DNA from: Krumholzibacterium sp965370495
GTDB lineage: Bacteria > Krumholzibacteriota > Krumholzibacteriia > Krumholzibacteriales > Krumholzibacteriaceae
Direction of reading: 5' to 3'
Length of the DNA: 31,622 nucleotides
Assembly (NCBI GenBank): GCA_965370495.1
Contig: CBDUUV010000016.1
Span: forward strand, 1 to 31,622
Under the pieces are notes generated by a model that ran no database searches, was not told the DNA's origin, and saw nothing but the letters and a program-made list of their open reading frames with translations. Every line of letters starts with the position of its first letter. Position 1 is the first letter of the stretch. This document shows positions 1 to 8,126 of this stretch, in pieces. The position numbers and the translations under genes were made by a program.

Positions 1-2736
1 ATTGGAGACATTTCCAATTTCGTTGCATGTGATATGAGAAATATTTATCATCTTATCAAGATACTTTTTGGCAGTATCATAATCTCCTTGATAAAAAGAA
101 ATTAAATATAGAATGTAAAAAATATTATTTTTGGTGTTCATCATGATTTCCGGTTTATGGACGATGGGAAGTAAATTATCCATAACAGCTTCCATTTCAC
201 CGATTTTGCCGGCGAACTTGTATGTATAAGCGATTTTTGATAATGCTAATGCGTATAGGTTCAAGTTTCTGTTTTTAGCTAAGTTTGCTGCTTCAAGCAA
301 AATGTTTAAATTCCGTCTATCCGTGCTATAACCCTGCATAATCATGATTTCTATAACAAGATCCCGATTATTCAGTAATTTTGCCTCATTTAGTGCTTGT
401 GAAAATATTTTTAGTGCAGTGCTACTATCAATAAAATAGTAATCCTTAATACGACCAAGATCTATCAAATAGATTACCCTAATATCAGAAATCGAGGTGT
501 GTTCAATTAGGTACTTATAATGTTCTGATGCTTCATCTACCAACCCAATTATTTGTTCGGTTAGAACCAATTTATCTAGTACGGAGATTTGCTGGTGAAT
601 AGATCCTTTTTTCCTTGTGAGTGTATAAATGTTGAAGAGTAAATCATATGCGTTATAATATTCATACCTCGATACCAACTGTTCGGCTGCTTTTAATCCA
701 TATTCAATACTTTCTGATAATGCTGTTGCTGCTGTATAATGACCTGAAATACGAGAATAATCTTTGTGTTCTTGCTTGGTTAGATAATTAGCGATTAATT
801 GATTGAGTTTAACGCGTTTTCTGTGGGGTGTATTTTTAGTGACTTGAATCCTGTAGGATGGGTTGGAGAAATCAATATAATCATCATTGATTATGATTAT
901 GCCGCTGTTGATAAGTGGCGTAATATTAAAGAGTATTTTATCATTAGACATATTCATCAGGAATGAAAGATCCGAGATATTAATTGGGATGTGCCATATT
1001 GCAATTGCCTGGAGGATTGTGCGTTGAACCCGATCATAATCATCAAAAGCATATCGGGCTAATTCGGCAAAGGATTCCGGAATTTCAAACCTGCTGAAAA
1101 GTTTACGGTCCAGGTTCCAGTTGTTTCCATCCTGAAAAATTATGGATGAGACTATCAGATGCTTCAGGATGCTGTGTATATATAGTGGTATTCCTCCCGA
1201 TTGGTTGATTATATCGAGTAATTCCTCCTCTGAGAAAAGGACATCTTCGAATTGTTCTTTCAGAAGATATGAAAGTTCTTCGATTCCGAAAGGTGGAATA
1301 TCGATTGAACAGACATTTTTTGAAGAAGTTATTGATTTGAGTGAGTCGGCTTTGATTTTGGGAATAGAAATATCAATGTTGCGTGAGATTATAATTCTTG
1401 CATTTGATTCAAGTATGCCTGTTTCGTAAATCATGTGATCGATAAAACGGATAAAATCAGTGCTGAATCTTAGAATATCCGGAATACATATCAATATTGG
1501 ATGTTCAATGGATAGCTTGTGGAGAAACTGGATAATATTGTCAAAAATAACAGGTGTTTTATCCTGTGTGGTTGAAGATATTCCATCGTTCTGGTGGCGG
1601 CTGAATGTCTCAAGAATCCGGTTATGACTTTTGAGTAATTTTTTTCTGGATTTTTCAGGGAGATGAGTCCCCAGAGTTTCAATGAACTGATTGAAAGAAT
1701 TATTATCAAAACTGCGGTTTGCAAGATCTATTGTTGTAAACCCTTTGAGCTGCGCGTCGATTACAGCCTGTTCCATAAGACTTTTCTTGCCGATTCCTGT
1801 CTGGCCAAGTAGAAGAAGTGTATTTTCTTCAGTATTGTCAGATTCGAGAAAGGCATCTATCAGGTCAAGTTCATTTTCCCTTCCAACGAACATGTTGCTT
1901 TGCGGAAGTCCCGGCCTTGTATCGTCGGTTTTATAGAGTCTGGATAAGAACTGAAGACAATCACTTGCACTTTCCGGTCTCTGTCCGGAGTCAAGGCTGC
2001 ATAATGAGAGCAGGAAAGAGGAAAATGATGATGGGCTTTTGATTCCTGCCGAAGCTAGGCATTTGTTCAAGCCGGAATATGCGTTTTTTAGAAAAGATTC
2101 GGTGATTTTTGTTGAAATGGGGATATTGATATCTACAAGGCAATCGATAATGGTGATTCCGAGAGCGTAGAAATCGGATGCTATAGAATATTTTAATTCC
2201 GAAAGAATCTCCGGAGACAGATAACGTGGAGTGCCAGAAATGATATTCTGCCGATGTGTACCTTTAATTGCCATCCCGAAATCCATGAGAGTAGTTTTGA
2301 TCTCACCGGAAGAACTGATGGAAATCATGACATTTTCCGGTTTGATATCCCTGTGCAGTATCTTCTTATTATGAAGGTAATGGAGAGCGGAAAAAATCGA
2401 ATCAAGTATCTCTGTTAATCGGATTATGTTGCCATCTTTTTCAAGGAAAGCCCGCAGATCATGCCCCTCTATGAGATCCATAGTGAAGTAAGGAATATTA
2501 TCAGGTGTGAATCCGAAATTATGTACCCGGACAAGATTGTCGTGATTCAGCCTGGACAGGATTTCAAATTCTTTTTTGAGTGTGGTATATGCACCCGGAT
2601 CCGTTTCCGATAAGATTTTTAAGGCGAGTTTCTTGCCTGTTTCTGAATCAAAGACCTTATATACATGGCCTGTTCCGCCTTCTCCAAGCGGCTCTGTAAC
2701 ATCATATCTAGCTGGCAGGTGATACTTGGTTTCCAT
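1..2736 (-). CDS. Ser/Thr protein kinase fused to P-loop ATPase and helical repeats (partial)
   Basis: The frame is open for 912 codons from an ATG at 2736 to the left edge, so the C-terminus is missing. Residues 1-270 are a Hanks-type kinase: glycine loop LGEGGTGHVY (17-26), VAIK-type Lys40, catalytic HRDIKPEN (128-135), DFG (152-154) and an APE-like SPE (174-176). A linker leads to an ATPase region that opens with FVGRENEL and has Walker A GQTGIGKKS (311-319) and a Walker-B-like hydrophobic strand ending in PD. The last ~300 visible residues are helical and TPR-like. This order matches PknK-type or STAND-like kinase-ATPase regulators (family knowledge). Substrate and signal are unknown. No Shine-Dalgarno sequence precedes the ATG; a promoter lies almost on top of it. 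No transmembrane segment is seen, so it is probably cytoplasmic. Confidence 0.9.
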   Translation of the reverse strand, partial: METKYHLPARYDVTEPLGEGGTGHVYKVFDSETGKKLALKILSETDPGAYTTLKKEFEILSRLNHDNLVRVHNFGFTPDNIPYFTMDLIEGHDLRAFLEKDGNIIRLTEILDSIFSALHYLHNKKILHRDIKPENVMISISSSGEIKTTLMDFGMAIKGTHRQNIISGTPRYLSPEILSELKYSIASDFYALGITIIDCLVDINIPISTKITESFLKNAYSGLNKCLASAGIKSPSSFSSFLLSLCSLDSGQRPESASDCLQFLSRLYKTDDTRPGLPQSNMFVGRENELDLIDAFLESDNTEENTLLLLGQTGIGKKSLMEQAVIDAQLKGFTTIDLANRSFDNNSFNQFIETLGTHLPEKSRKKLLKSHNRILETFSRHQNDGISSTTQDKTPVIFDNIIQFLHKLSIEHPILICIPDILRFSTDFIRFIDHMIYETGILESNARIIISRNIDISIPKIKADSLKSITSSKNVCSIDIPPFGIEELSYLLKEQFEDVLFSEEELLDIINQSGGIPLYIHSILKHLIVSSIIFQDGNNWNLDRKLFSRFEIPESFAELARYAFDDYDRVQRTILQAIAIWHIPINISDLSFLMNMSNDKILFNITPLINSGIIIINDDYIDFSNPSYRIQVTKNTPHRKRVKLNQLIANYLTKQEHKDYSRISGHYTAATALSESIEYGLKAAEQLVSRYEYYNAYDLLFNIYTLTRKKGSIHQQISVLDKLVLTEQIIGLVDEASEHYKYLIEHTSISDIRVIYLIDLGRIKDYYFIDSSTALKIFSQALNEAKLLNNRDLVIEIMIMQGYSTDRRNLNILLEAANLAKNRNLNLYALALSKIAYTYKFAGKIGEMEAVMDNLLPIVHKPEIMMNTKNNIFYILYLISFYQGDYDTAKKYLDKMINISHITCNEIGNVSN

Positions 2737-2744
2737 GTGTGTGG

Positions 2745-2773
2745 ATAGTAAAGTGAAATGGCAGAAATACCAA
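2745..2773 (-). promoter_or_regulatory. Sigma-70-type promoter of the kinase gene, near-leaderless
   Basis: On the minus strand TTGGTA (2773-2768), a 17-bp spacer and TACTAT (2750-2745) form a good -35/-10 pair. Only 8 bases separate the -10 box from the ATG, so transcription should start at or within a base or two of the start codon. This agrees with the absence of a ribosome binding site. The promoter begins right after the upstream gene's terminator. Confidence 0.5.
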
Positions 2774-2803
2774 TAAAAAAACCCTCTCAATGTTGAGAGG
2801 GTT
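2774..2803 (-). terminator. Rho-independent terminator after the ZU5 lipoprotein gene
   Basis: An inverted repeat with arms AACCCTCTC and GAGAGGGTT (outer limits 2780-2803) is followed on the minus strand by a run of seven T (2780-2774). It sits 22 bp beyond the stop of the minus-strand lipoprotein gene and before the kinase promoter, so it separates the two transcription units. Confidence 0.9.
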
Positions 2804-2825
2804 CAAAAGAAAAACCTAGTGTAAT

Positions 2826-3374
2826 TTAAGGTCCAATAGTCACAGTGGGTTGATTCCCATACTCACTGAAATGTTCCAGATCAATTACTGAGTATCCGTC
2901 TTCAACATATCCCCCGATGTTTTCCCAGAGTTCAGAGTCTTCGTTGAACCAGTACACGATATAACTGGTGGCCTCCGAGTCTACCTTGTCAAGGGAGAGA
3001 AAAAGAGTAACTGGTTTGTTGAACTGGATTCCGTGTGGTGTGAGTTTGACCACCGCTTCAGGGAATCGGGGCATCTCGATCGTTATCTCGGTATCTTCTT
3101 CAAGGGCACCTGGAGGGAAGTAAAGGCTGTAATAGCCATTGGTTACCGTTCCGCCATCATTTGCATCAATTATCATTGATGAGGAGGAACCAACCATATC
3201 TCTGGAAGAGCCCGAGGAGGTGATGAGCTTCGCGAAAAGAGGATTCTCGACACCGGGCATAGTGTTTTCCTGTGAGGGGGTTACAGGCGAGTTTGTCCCA
3301 CAGCCCATGGCAGCCAGTACGCTGAGGAAGGTTATTGAAGTGAGGAAAATATGGGCTTTTGATCTCTTCTTCAT
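2826..3374 (-). CDS. ZU5-domain lipoprotein
   Basis: A 182-residue protein. The N-terminus is a basic stretch (MKKRSK), a hydrophobic core and the lipobox-like AMGC with Cys25, so it is predicted to be a lipid-anchored envelope protein. Residues about 65-145 (GGTVTNGYYSLYFPPGAL, then a LTPHGIQFNKPVTL strand) match the bacterial ZU5 domain, a beta-sandwich often found in surface or self-assembling proteins. Its exact function is unknown. The ATG is preceded by a strong AGGAGG at 10-bp spacing. A near-consensus sigma-54 promoter lies ~60 bp upstream and a strong terminator follows, so it is probably a single-gene unit. The upstream neighbour on the same strand encodes a sigma-54 activator, the natural candidate to switch it on (inference). 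Confidence 0.85.
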   Translation of the reverse strand: MKKRSKAHIFLTSITFLSVLAAMGCGTNSPVTPSQENTMPGVENPLFAKLITSSGSSRDMVGSSSSMIIDANDGGTVTNGYYSLYFPPGALEEDTEITIEMPRFPEAVVKLTPHGIQFNKPVTLFLSLDKVDSEATSYIVYWFNEDSELWENIGGYVEDGYSVIDLEHFSEYGNQPTVTIGP

Positions 3375-3725
3375 GCTCTAAACACCTCCTGAAAGCGGGC
3401 TCTGTTGGTAGCTGTCTTACGTCACCCTATGCTAAGGCAACTGAGGTGCCACATGTCCCAAATGGGCAGTTTCCGATAGTACAGGTAAGGAATTCGTAGG
3501 GTCTCAAAGTGAGTGCCCCGAGGTTGTTCGCGACGTGTAATCGATATCAATATAACAAGATCTGTAATTATTCCAGGAAGGTTATAGGCTCTGATATTTC
3601 TGTGAAATCCTGAATTATTTCCGGTCCCGGGCCATACGGCCGCATACCTTCGTTAGGGAATATTCCTGAAGCAATCAAGGTATTTACTATAGTTTTTCAG
3701 TTGTGGATGTGTAATTGCTGGTATA
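3375..3725. other. 351-bp regulatory gap between activator and lipoprotein genes
   Basis: No credible gene is present. It holds the sigma-54 promoter (3436-3451) and, upstream of it, short palindromes: TTCCAGGAA (3571-3579, centred ~124 bp upstream of the -24 element) and GGAATATTCC (3657-3666, ~210 bp upstream). These distances suit upstream activator sites for an NtrC-type protein, but both palindromes are short and their half-sites are arranged differently, so this is only a candidate assignment. No terminator hairpin was seen after the activator gene stop at 3726. Confidence 0.4.
3436..3451 (-). promoter_or_regulatory. Sigma-54 (RpoN) promoter of the ZU5 lipoprotein gene
   Basis: Read on the minus strand, TGGCAC-CTCAG-TTGCC matches the -24/-12 consensus TGGCAC-N5-TTGC at every specified base, with the required GG-N10-GC spacing. 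Transcription would start near 3425, giving a leader of ~50 nt that contains the AGGAGG ribosome binding site. A sigma-54 activator gene lies immediately upstream on the same strand. Confidence 0.8.
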
Positions 3726-5180
3726 TTAAGTTGTTACAGAAACTGGCTCATATTCACCGATTTTGATTTTTTTCTTATGATCCGTTGCTTCAATTCCGTG
3801 TTTTTTCATCTTGTATCTCAATGTTCCTCGTTCTACCTTAAGAAGTCTCGCTGCGCGTGTGATATTTCCACCTGTATGCTCAAGCGTTGCGACAATTAAT
3901 CCTCTCTCGACACTTTCGAGGGATGCACCCTCCGGTGGAAGATCGATTTTGATTATTACATCGGTTTTTCTGATGTTGACAGCAGTTTCCCTGGCGTTTT
4001 TCTCAACCGGAAGGTCTTCAGCTGTGATTACTCCGTCGTCGTCGAGAAGGACGGCACGCTCGATAAGATTAATTAGTTCCCGTATATTCCCTGGCCACGA
4101 ATATTGTTCAAGCAGCTGGCAGGCTTCTTCTGTCAGGCGGATATCTTCCTTTTTTAGGCGAGCCGCAAATTTTCTGGTATAACTCAAAGCTATCGGACGT
4201 ATATCCTCGATCCGGTCTCTCAGGGGGGGGAGTGTGATTTCAATAACATTCAATCTGTAGAAAAGGTCGGTCCTGAAGTTATTCGAAGCTATAGCCTTTT
4301 TGAGGTTCTTATTGGTGGATGAGATGATCTGCACATCGACCGGCAGAAACTGCGTTCCGCTGACTCGCCTGATTGTTCTTGAGTCAAGGAACTTGAGCAG
4401 CTTGGCTTGAAGCCCGTAGTCGATCTCTCCTATCTCGTCAAGAAATATAGTTCCGCCGTTTGCAATCTCAAAGAGTCCTCTTTTCCGTTCCTTGGCGTCG
4501 GTGAAAGCACCCTTCTCGTATCCAAAGAATTCGCTCTCGAGCAGGTTGCGTGGGATTGCGGCGCAGTTGACTTCGATAAATGGCCCTGACGCACGTGAGC
4601 CGATCTGATGAATGGCTCTGGCGAGTGCGCCTTTTCCCGTCCCGCTTTCACCTGTTATCATCACCGAAGTAAATTCACTCTTTCCCACTTTCATAGCGAG
4701 CTTGATCACTTCCTGAATTTTATCACTCTCTCCGATAATTTCTTCGAACCCATCGGGGTGAATGAGGTGTTTATTGACAGCTTTTATTTGCTGCCGTTTA
4801 CCAATGCCCTGTGCTATTTTTGAGAGGATCCCGATCAGATCTCTGTTTCTGTAGGGGAAAAAGAGGGAATGTCTGGCTCCAAGCCTGATAGCCAGCCTGT
4901 CTGCCCCGGCAAAATTTTCAGGTGTGAACAGGATTATCTGTGTGTCCGGGTTGTTCTTGTGCCAATCCTTGAGAGAACTCAATTGTGAGCCGGGTTTTGT
5001 ATCTTTCCAATCTTCAGAAATGGAGAGAATGACAAGGGGGACAGGTGAAGTATCCGGCGACCTGAGAAAATCACCGATTGATAAAAATCTGGAAACTTCC
5101 CATCCGGCTTCATTGCAGTCTCTACGGATAGATTCATTCGTATCAGAACCGCAGAGAATCAGATCGAGTCTAAGTCCCAT
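3726..5180 (-). CDS. Sigma-54-dependent activator (NtrC family) with pseudo-receiver domain
   Basis: A 484-residue protein with three parts. Residues 1-125 resemble a response-regulator receiver fold, but the strand that should end in the phospho-accepting Asp reads LVILSIS (49-55), with Ser instead. Residues ~148-375 are the AAA+ sigma-54 interaction domain: Walker A GESGTGKG (177-184), loop GAFTDA (224-229, a variant of GAFTGA), Walker B TIFLDEIGE (D248, E249), the arginine region FYRLNV, and sensor II WPGNIREL. Residues ~425-463 are a Fis-type helix-turn-helix. It should bind DNA upstream of sigma-54 promoters and remodel the closed complex using ATP. Its control is probably not classical phosphorylation. 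The best target visible is the adjacent lipoprotein promoter. An 8-C run lies in codons for the conserved LPPLRDR. Confidence 0.93.
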   Translation of the reverse strand: MGLRLDLILCGSDTNESIRRDCNEAGWEVSRFLSIGDFLRSPDTSPVPLVILSISEDWKDTKPGSQLSSLKDWHKNNPDTQIILFTPENFAGADRLAIRLGARHSLFFPYRNRDLIGILSKIAQGIGKRQQIKAVNKHLIHPDGFEEIIGESDKIQEVIKLAMKVGKSEFTSVMITGESGTGKGALARAIHQIGSRASGPFIEVNCAAIPRNLLESEFFGYEKGAFTDAKERKRGLFEIANGGTIFLDEIGEIDYGLQAKLLKFLDSRTIRRVSGTQFLPVDVQIISSTNKNLKKAIASNNFRTDLFYRLNVIEITLPPLRDRIEDIRPIALSYTRKFAARLKKEDIRLTEEACQLLEQYSWPGNIRELINLIERAVLLDDDGVITAEDLPVEKNARETAVNIRKTDVIIKIDLPPEGASLESVERGLIVATLEHTGGNITRAARLLKVERGTLRYKMKKHGIEATDHKKKIKIGEYEPVSVTT

Positions 5181-5242
5181 CGAAACTTCTTGGTTAAAGT
5201 GCCCTGTAAAAGGTTATCCCGACACTGCGTTTCCTGATAAAC

Positions 5243-5258
5243 GCAAGATATATGCCGA
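5243..5258 (-). promoter_or_regulatory. Possible sigma-54 promoter of the activator gene
   Basis: The minus-strand sequence CGGCAT-ATATC-TTGC keeps GG-N10-GC exactly and matches 8 of 10 consensus bases. A start near 5231 would give a ~50-nt leader before the ATG at 5180, which would allow self-activation. A 6-bp inverted repeat (GCGTTT/AAACGC, 5227-5244) overlaps the -12 element and start point. One site this weak is expected by chance in the intergenic DNA of the window. Confidence 0.35.
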
Positions 5259-5291
5259 TTTATATGAGTAATCTGGTGGGTTTTTGAGAAG

Positions 5292-5320
5292 TTGATTCTT
5301 GACTGATGAGCCCATATAAT
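5292..5320 (+). promoter_or_regulatory. Sigma-70-type promoter of the M30-like peptidase gene
   Basis: TTGATT (5292-5297), a 17-bp spacer and a perfect TATAAT (5315-5320). The predicted start near 5327 gives a ~62-nt leader before the ATG at 5389, which has a GAGGGTGG ribosome binding site. Confidence 0.7.
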
Positions 5321-5388
5321 GTTTAATGAATGAGCTTTATGGCTTGTTATCGATTACCGGCTTTATTCGTTGCTGAGGGTGGCATTTC

Positions 5389-7320
5389 ATGATCTGTCCA
5401 GAATCGGTCTTTTCAGGAAAAGCTGTTTGCATTTTGTGCATCATGGGAACAGCTTTTTTTTTCGGATGCGGTAACGATTCGCAGATCCAGGATCTTCCCG
5501 AGATCTATTCTATAGTTCCCTCTTCAGCATCTGTTGGAGATACCGTCCGGGTGAATGGGAGTGGATTCGACAGGGAACCATTGAATATTACAGTGGCTTT
5601 TTCCCCGTGTGATTTTTCAAACAGCAGAGCAAGCAGGATTATTCGGCCTCTTCAGATCAGATCTGACGAACTCACATTGCTTGTACCTGATGGATCCTTC
5701 ACAGGAAGTGTCAGGGTTGAATTGCCCAATCCGCTCGGCATGATAAATCCCTTCGGGCTGAATGTGCCGGCGATACCTTCCGGTAATCTTGACTTTTCAG
5801 TTCAACCATGGTCGGGTGATGTGTCAAAGATATTCTATTCCTCTAGCAGCTACGGCTTCTGTATTACTACAGCTGCTTTCGAAGAAGAATATCTAATGAT
5901 TCTCTTCAACAGCTCTGATCCGCCCGTATCATCGAAGACATACGAATATTTATTCTCTGCCGATACACCATGCCCTGTTTTACCGGCAGGTCATTTACCG
6001 GGTGGAAGAGGTGATGAGTCGAAGCAGGAAGTTACAGGTGGGGATGATACCGATATCCGGGCTCGCCTGGCGCATCACTATGGCAGGGCCTCCGGGTTTG
6101 AAAGAAGGAAATGGGACGAGTTCAGGGAGATCATGATCTCGGGTTATGGGGGAGAGGAAAATGGCAGAGATATTGATAACCGGTTAAAAGAAACACCATC
6201 CGCGCCCCAGACCGTTGATTTCGATGTATATACTGATATCGAAGGAAGTACTGTCGATCCTTCCAGCTTCACTGTTGTAACAGCCGAATTGAAATACGAG
6301 GGAGAACATACACTTCTGTATGTGGATCAGGATACCGACATCAGCTGCATAACAGACGCGGAGGCTTTTAACCTTGGAGAAGCTTTCGATACTCGTATTT
6401 ACCAGACAAACAGAAGCACTTTTGGCAATGAGTCGGATATCAACGGGGATGGCAAGGTCGCCATATTGCTATCGCCTGTTGTAAATCTGCTCACTCCTCC
6501 CGGAACCGCATCGGAAGAAGGATATATCGCGGGGTTCTTTCTGCCGGGTGACCTCATGCCTTCCTATATCCATTCCGCGTGTACAAATGGTATGGAGATA
6601 TTTTATACGATTGTACCTGATCCTGGCCCCATACCCATATACGGCAATACGTATGAGAAGGAGAGAGCGTTGAGGGTGATAGAAGGTGTGCTGGGCCATG
6701 AGTTTCTCCATATGATCATGTTCAATTACAGGATTCTCATCTATGGAAAGGGATTCCTTCCCACATACATTGCCGAGACGTGGCTGGATGAAGGGCTTGC
6801 CCATATTGCAGAAGATCTTAACGGCCACGATGAGGATAATATCCTCAGGGCCAATATCTTTCTCATTGATCCCGGTGATGTGACCCTGGTTCACGGTGGT
6901 GACGATCTTGGCGAAAGAGGCGCTTCATTTCTTTTCTTCAGGTACCTGGGAGACAGGTTCGGAGAATCGATATATGCTGATCTTGTCCAATCCATGACTA
7001 CCGGTGTGGCAAATGTCGAGAAGGCAACTGGAATGGATTTTTATGAAATTTTCAGTGACTGGGTGGCCGCGTTGTATCTCGACGGGCTCGAGATAACAGA
7101 TGATCCGCGATTCGAATACAGTGCGATCAATCTCAGATCTGATTTTTCACAACTTGCGGTCAAACCGGCCGGTTACTGTTTCAGCGCGGTTACGGGAGAT
7201 GTGAAATCGATGGGGCCAGAATACATTTTTCTGACAGTACCGCCTCTCGGCAGTTTTGATTTTACTATTGACAGTGAAGCTTCCGGGAGAATGAATGCGG
7301 TCATTATCCGGCTTAAATAG
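5389..7320 (+). CDS. Surface lipoprotein metalloprotease, M30 (hyicolysin)-like, with TIG domain
   Basis: A 643-residue protein. The hydrophobic signal region ends in FFFGC with Cys27, suggesting a lipoprotein. Residues ~38-125 (PEIYSIVPSSASVGDTV...VNGSGF) form an IPT/TIG immunoglobulin-like domain. The catalytic half (~275-560) has HEFLH (437-441), the zinc-binding HExxH, then ETWLDEGLAHIAED (463-476), whose Glu468 is the likely third zinc ligand of a gluzincin. Upstream, FDTRIYQTNRSTFGNESDINGDGKVAILL-type sequence is characteristic of the M30 family. All key residues are present, so an active secreted protease anchored at the envelope is expected; the substrate is unknown. It is transcribed away from the sigma-54 activator gene and has its own sigma-70-type promoter. 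Confidence 0.85.
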   Translation: MICPESVFSGKAVCILCIMGTAFFFGCGNDSQIQDLPEIYSIVPSSASVGDTVRVNGSGFDREPLNITVAFSPCDFSNSRASRIIRPLQIRSDELTLLVPDGSFTGSVRVELPNPLGMINPFGLNVPAIPSGNLDFSVQPWSGDVSKIFYSSSSYGFCITTAAFEEEYLMILFNSSDPPVSSKTYEYLFSADTPCPVLPAGHLPGGRGDESKQEVTGGDDTDIRARLAHHYGRASGFERRKWDEFREIMISGYGGEENGRDIDNRLKETPSAPQTVDFDVYTDIEGSTVDPSSFTVVTAELKYEGEHTLLYVDQDTDISCITDAEAFNLGEAFDTRIYQTNRSTFGNESDINGDGKVAILLSPVVNLLTPPGTASEEGYIAGFFLPGDLMPSYIHSACTNGMEIFYTIVPDPGPIPIYGNTYEKERALRVIEGVLGHEFLHMIMFNYRILIYGKGFLPTYIAETWLDEGLAHIAEDLNGHDEDNILRANIFLIDPGDVTLVHGGDDLGERGASFLFFRYLGDRFGESIYADLVQSMTTGVANVEKATGMDFYEIFSDWVAALYLDGLEITDDPRFEYSAINLRSDFSQLAVKPAGYCFSAVTGDVKSMGPEYIFLTVPPLGSFDFTIDSEASGRMNAVIIRLK

Positions 7321-7377
7321 GTATGTAATTTTTTTGTTCTTTTACTCCTGGCGTTACGTGGTTTTCGGGCCGGACTA

Positions 7378-7767
7378 TTAGCTTATGCCGGAAGGCTCGT
7401 TTCTTAATTCATCAAGATTTTTGTAGTGGATATATTTTTCGTGTTCGAGGTAAGCGAAGAACATTCCCAGGCGGTCGTAACAGGGTTCTATCGTTTCTCC
7501 AAAATTCTCTTTCAATGTTTCTCCGATATCCTTGATGTTTTTTCTACCATCGCAGAGATGCCATGCGGCGCTCCCCAGTTCGTCCAGCTTGATCTTGATG
7601 AATTGTTTCTCCGGTTTGTGCCTGACAAATCTCTTCATGATGCGACTTTTGAATCTCGGCGCAAGAAGTGTGATAAGATCGTCGTTGCCTTTCTCGTGAT
7701 CTACAAGTTTCTCCGGCACGAGTTCAAGCAGGTTGACTTCAAGTTGTTCTTTTTCTTTTCGGCCCAT
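7378..7767 (-). CDS. PqqD-like peptide-binding domain protein
   Basis: 129 residues from ATG 7767, chosen because AGGAG lies 7 bp upstream; a longer frame to 7848 has no such support. The core (IKLDELGSAAWHLCDGRKNIKDI, then a helix ending in YLEHEKYIHY) matches the PqqD/RiPP-recognition winged-helix fold. PqqD domains present a precursor peptide to a radical-SAM enzyme in PQQ and related RiPP pathways (family knowledge). No radical-SAM enzyme or precursor peptide is visible nearby, so the partner must be elsewhere or the fold is used differently. The gene converges on the M30-like protease gene with 57 bp between stops and no obvious terminator. Confidence 0.75.
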   Translation of the reverse strand: MGRKEKEQLEVNLLELVPEKLVDHEKGNDDLITLLAPRFKSRIMKRFVRHKPEKQFIKIKLDELGSAAWHLCDGRKNIKDIGETLKENFGETIEPCYDRLGMFFAYLEHEKYIHYKNLDELRNEPSGIS

Positions 7768-7980
7768 TTTCGAACTCCTGAAAACTCGTGCGGATTTTTT
7801 CTCCCTACTGTCAGGAATTTGACAGTCGGGATCTTCGCGCCTGAGCATAATATTCAGATGTATTTGATAAAGTCAAGTAGTTCATGGCGTCAGAAATTTG
7901 ACTTCTGATGATGTCTTTCAACGGTCGACTTATCGCTGAAACCGGTAGTCAATCAAAGAGATAGACCTGAAAAACTATTA

Positions 7981-7996
7981 AGGAACACATATTGCC
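7981..7996 (+). promoter_or_regulatory. Possible sigma-54 promoter of the second activator gene
   Basis: AGGAAC-ACATA-TTGCC keeps GG-N10-GC and 8 of 10 consensus bases. It is nearly identical to the minus-strand site at 30857-30871 (GGAACACA[A/T]ATTGC in both). Transcription would start near 8007, giving a leader of ~120 nt. Confidence 0.4.
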
Positions 7997-8118
7997 ATAT
8001 GAACCTTCCTCATGCTGTCGATTGGCTGGTTGATAAGTGCCAGCTGTTCCCGGCAGCCTCAATTACAGAATAAACGTTTTCCGGGATTCGGCTTTTAGAG
8101 GTAGAACGAAAAACAGGA

Positions 8119-8126
8119 GGGGGGGG
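8119..8126 (+). repeat. G8 homopolymer between ribosome binding site and start codon
   Basis: Eight G begin inside the AGGAGG ribosome binding site (8115-8120) and run toward the GTG start at 8131. Gain or loss of a G would change the spacing between the binding site and the start codon without touching the protein. Confidence 0.7.

Noticed and set aside
5227..5244. Inverted repeat GCGTTT/AAACGC as a terminator
   Set aside because: No T-run on either strand and it lies upstream of a gene start; it may be an operator instead.
5341..5375. GG...TTGC upstream of the M30-like gene as a sigma-54 site
   Set aside because: Spacing is GG-N11-GC, one base too long, and a good sigma-70-type promoter is present.
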